DNA of 7,075 nt from Bacteroidota bacterium (GTDB taxonomy: Bacteria > Bacteroidota > Bacteroidia > Bacteroidales > B18-G4), in NCBI GenBank assembly GCA_030635045.1, contig DAOVZP010000084.1, forward strand, positions 1 to 7,075, written 5' to 3'. Position 1 is the first letter of the stretch. Every line of letters begins with the position of its first letter. Made by a program: the position numbers and the translations under genes. Below the pieces are notes generated by a model, which made no database searches, was not told the origin of the DNA, and saw only the letters and a program-made list of their open reading frames with translations. Positions 7,024-7,075 of the stretch are shown one piece after another.

Positions 7024-7075
7024 TGGGTAATTAGATTTTCACCATAACCGATAATATCAAATCCGGACCCCATGC
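7024..7075. other. Partial intergenic tail
   Basis: These 52 bases follow the TAA of the LamG lipoprotein gene. I see no terminator hairpin. An ATG at 7072 is too close to the edge, and lacks a Shine-Dalgarno site, to be called a start. The operon may continue to the right. Confidence 0.4.

Noticed and set aside
1..7075. CRISPR array, tRNA or rRNA genes, transposase genes
   Set aside because: I saw no regularly spaced long direct repeats with unique spacers, no tRNA-like cloverleaf and no transposase motifs. The 7-bp arrays are far too short-period for CRISPR.

Overview
The window looks like a piece of a Bacteroidota chromosome, probably from the Bacteroidales/Marinilabiliales side of the phylum. 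The order is an impression only. The evidence is a SusC/RagA outer-membrane transporter followed directly by a SusD-like lipoprotein, lipoproteins whose acceptor cysteine is followed by Lys and acidic residues (the Bacteroidota surface-export signal), AT-rich intergenic DNA with weak Shine-Dalgarno sequences, and a promoter candidate of the phylum-specific type (-33 TTTG-like, -7 TAnnTTTG).

Layout. Positions 1-126 are non-coding and made of degenerate 7-bp units, which also form an imperfect palindrome at 1-65. Positions 127-861 on the minus strand hold a complete peptidase E (aspartyl dipeptidase, family S51) with its Ser-Asp-His triad intact. Positions 862-1270 are a 409-bp divergent intergenic region with a perfect hairpin (929-957), a second short heptamer array (999-1026) and the likely promoter of the rightward genes (1134-1165). 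The plus strand then carries a SusC-like TonB-dependent transporter (1271-4384), a SusD-like substrate-binding lipoprotein (4397-5902) and a surface lipoprotein with a FIVAR-like helical segment and a LamG/concanavalin-like domain (5956-7023). The last 52 bases hold no supportable gene.

How the genes fit together. The three plus-strand genes are closely spaced (12 and 53 bp) and read as the start of a nutrient-uptake operon of the polysaccharide-utilisation type. SusD and the LamG lipoprotein would capture ligand at the cell surface, and SusC would take it across the outer membrane using TonB energy. No glycoside hydrolase, sulfatase, sensor or sigma/anti-sigma gene lies in the window, so the substrate cannot be named. 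The peptidase is transcribed in the opposite direction and is probably independent housekeeping metabolism, although a peptide-uptake link is possible.

I see no clear new biological system in the genes. The least explained material is the non-coding DNA around the peptidase gene: the 7-bp-phased arrays, the palindrome apparently broken by one 7-bp duplication, and the hairpin.
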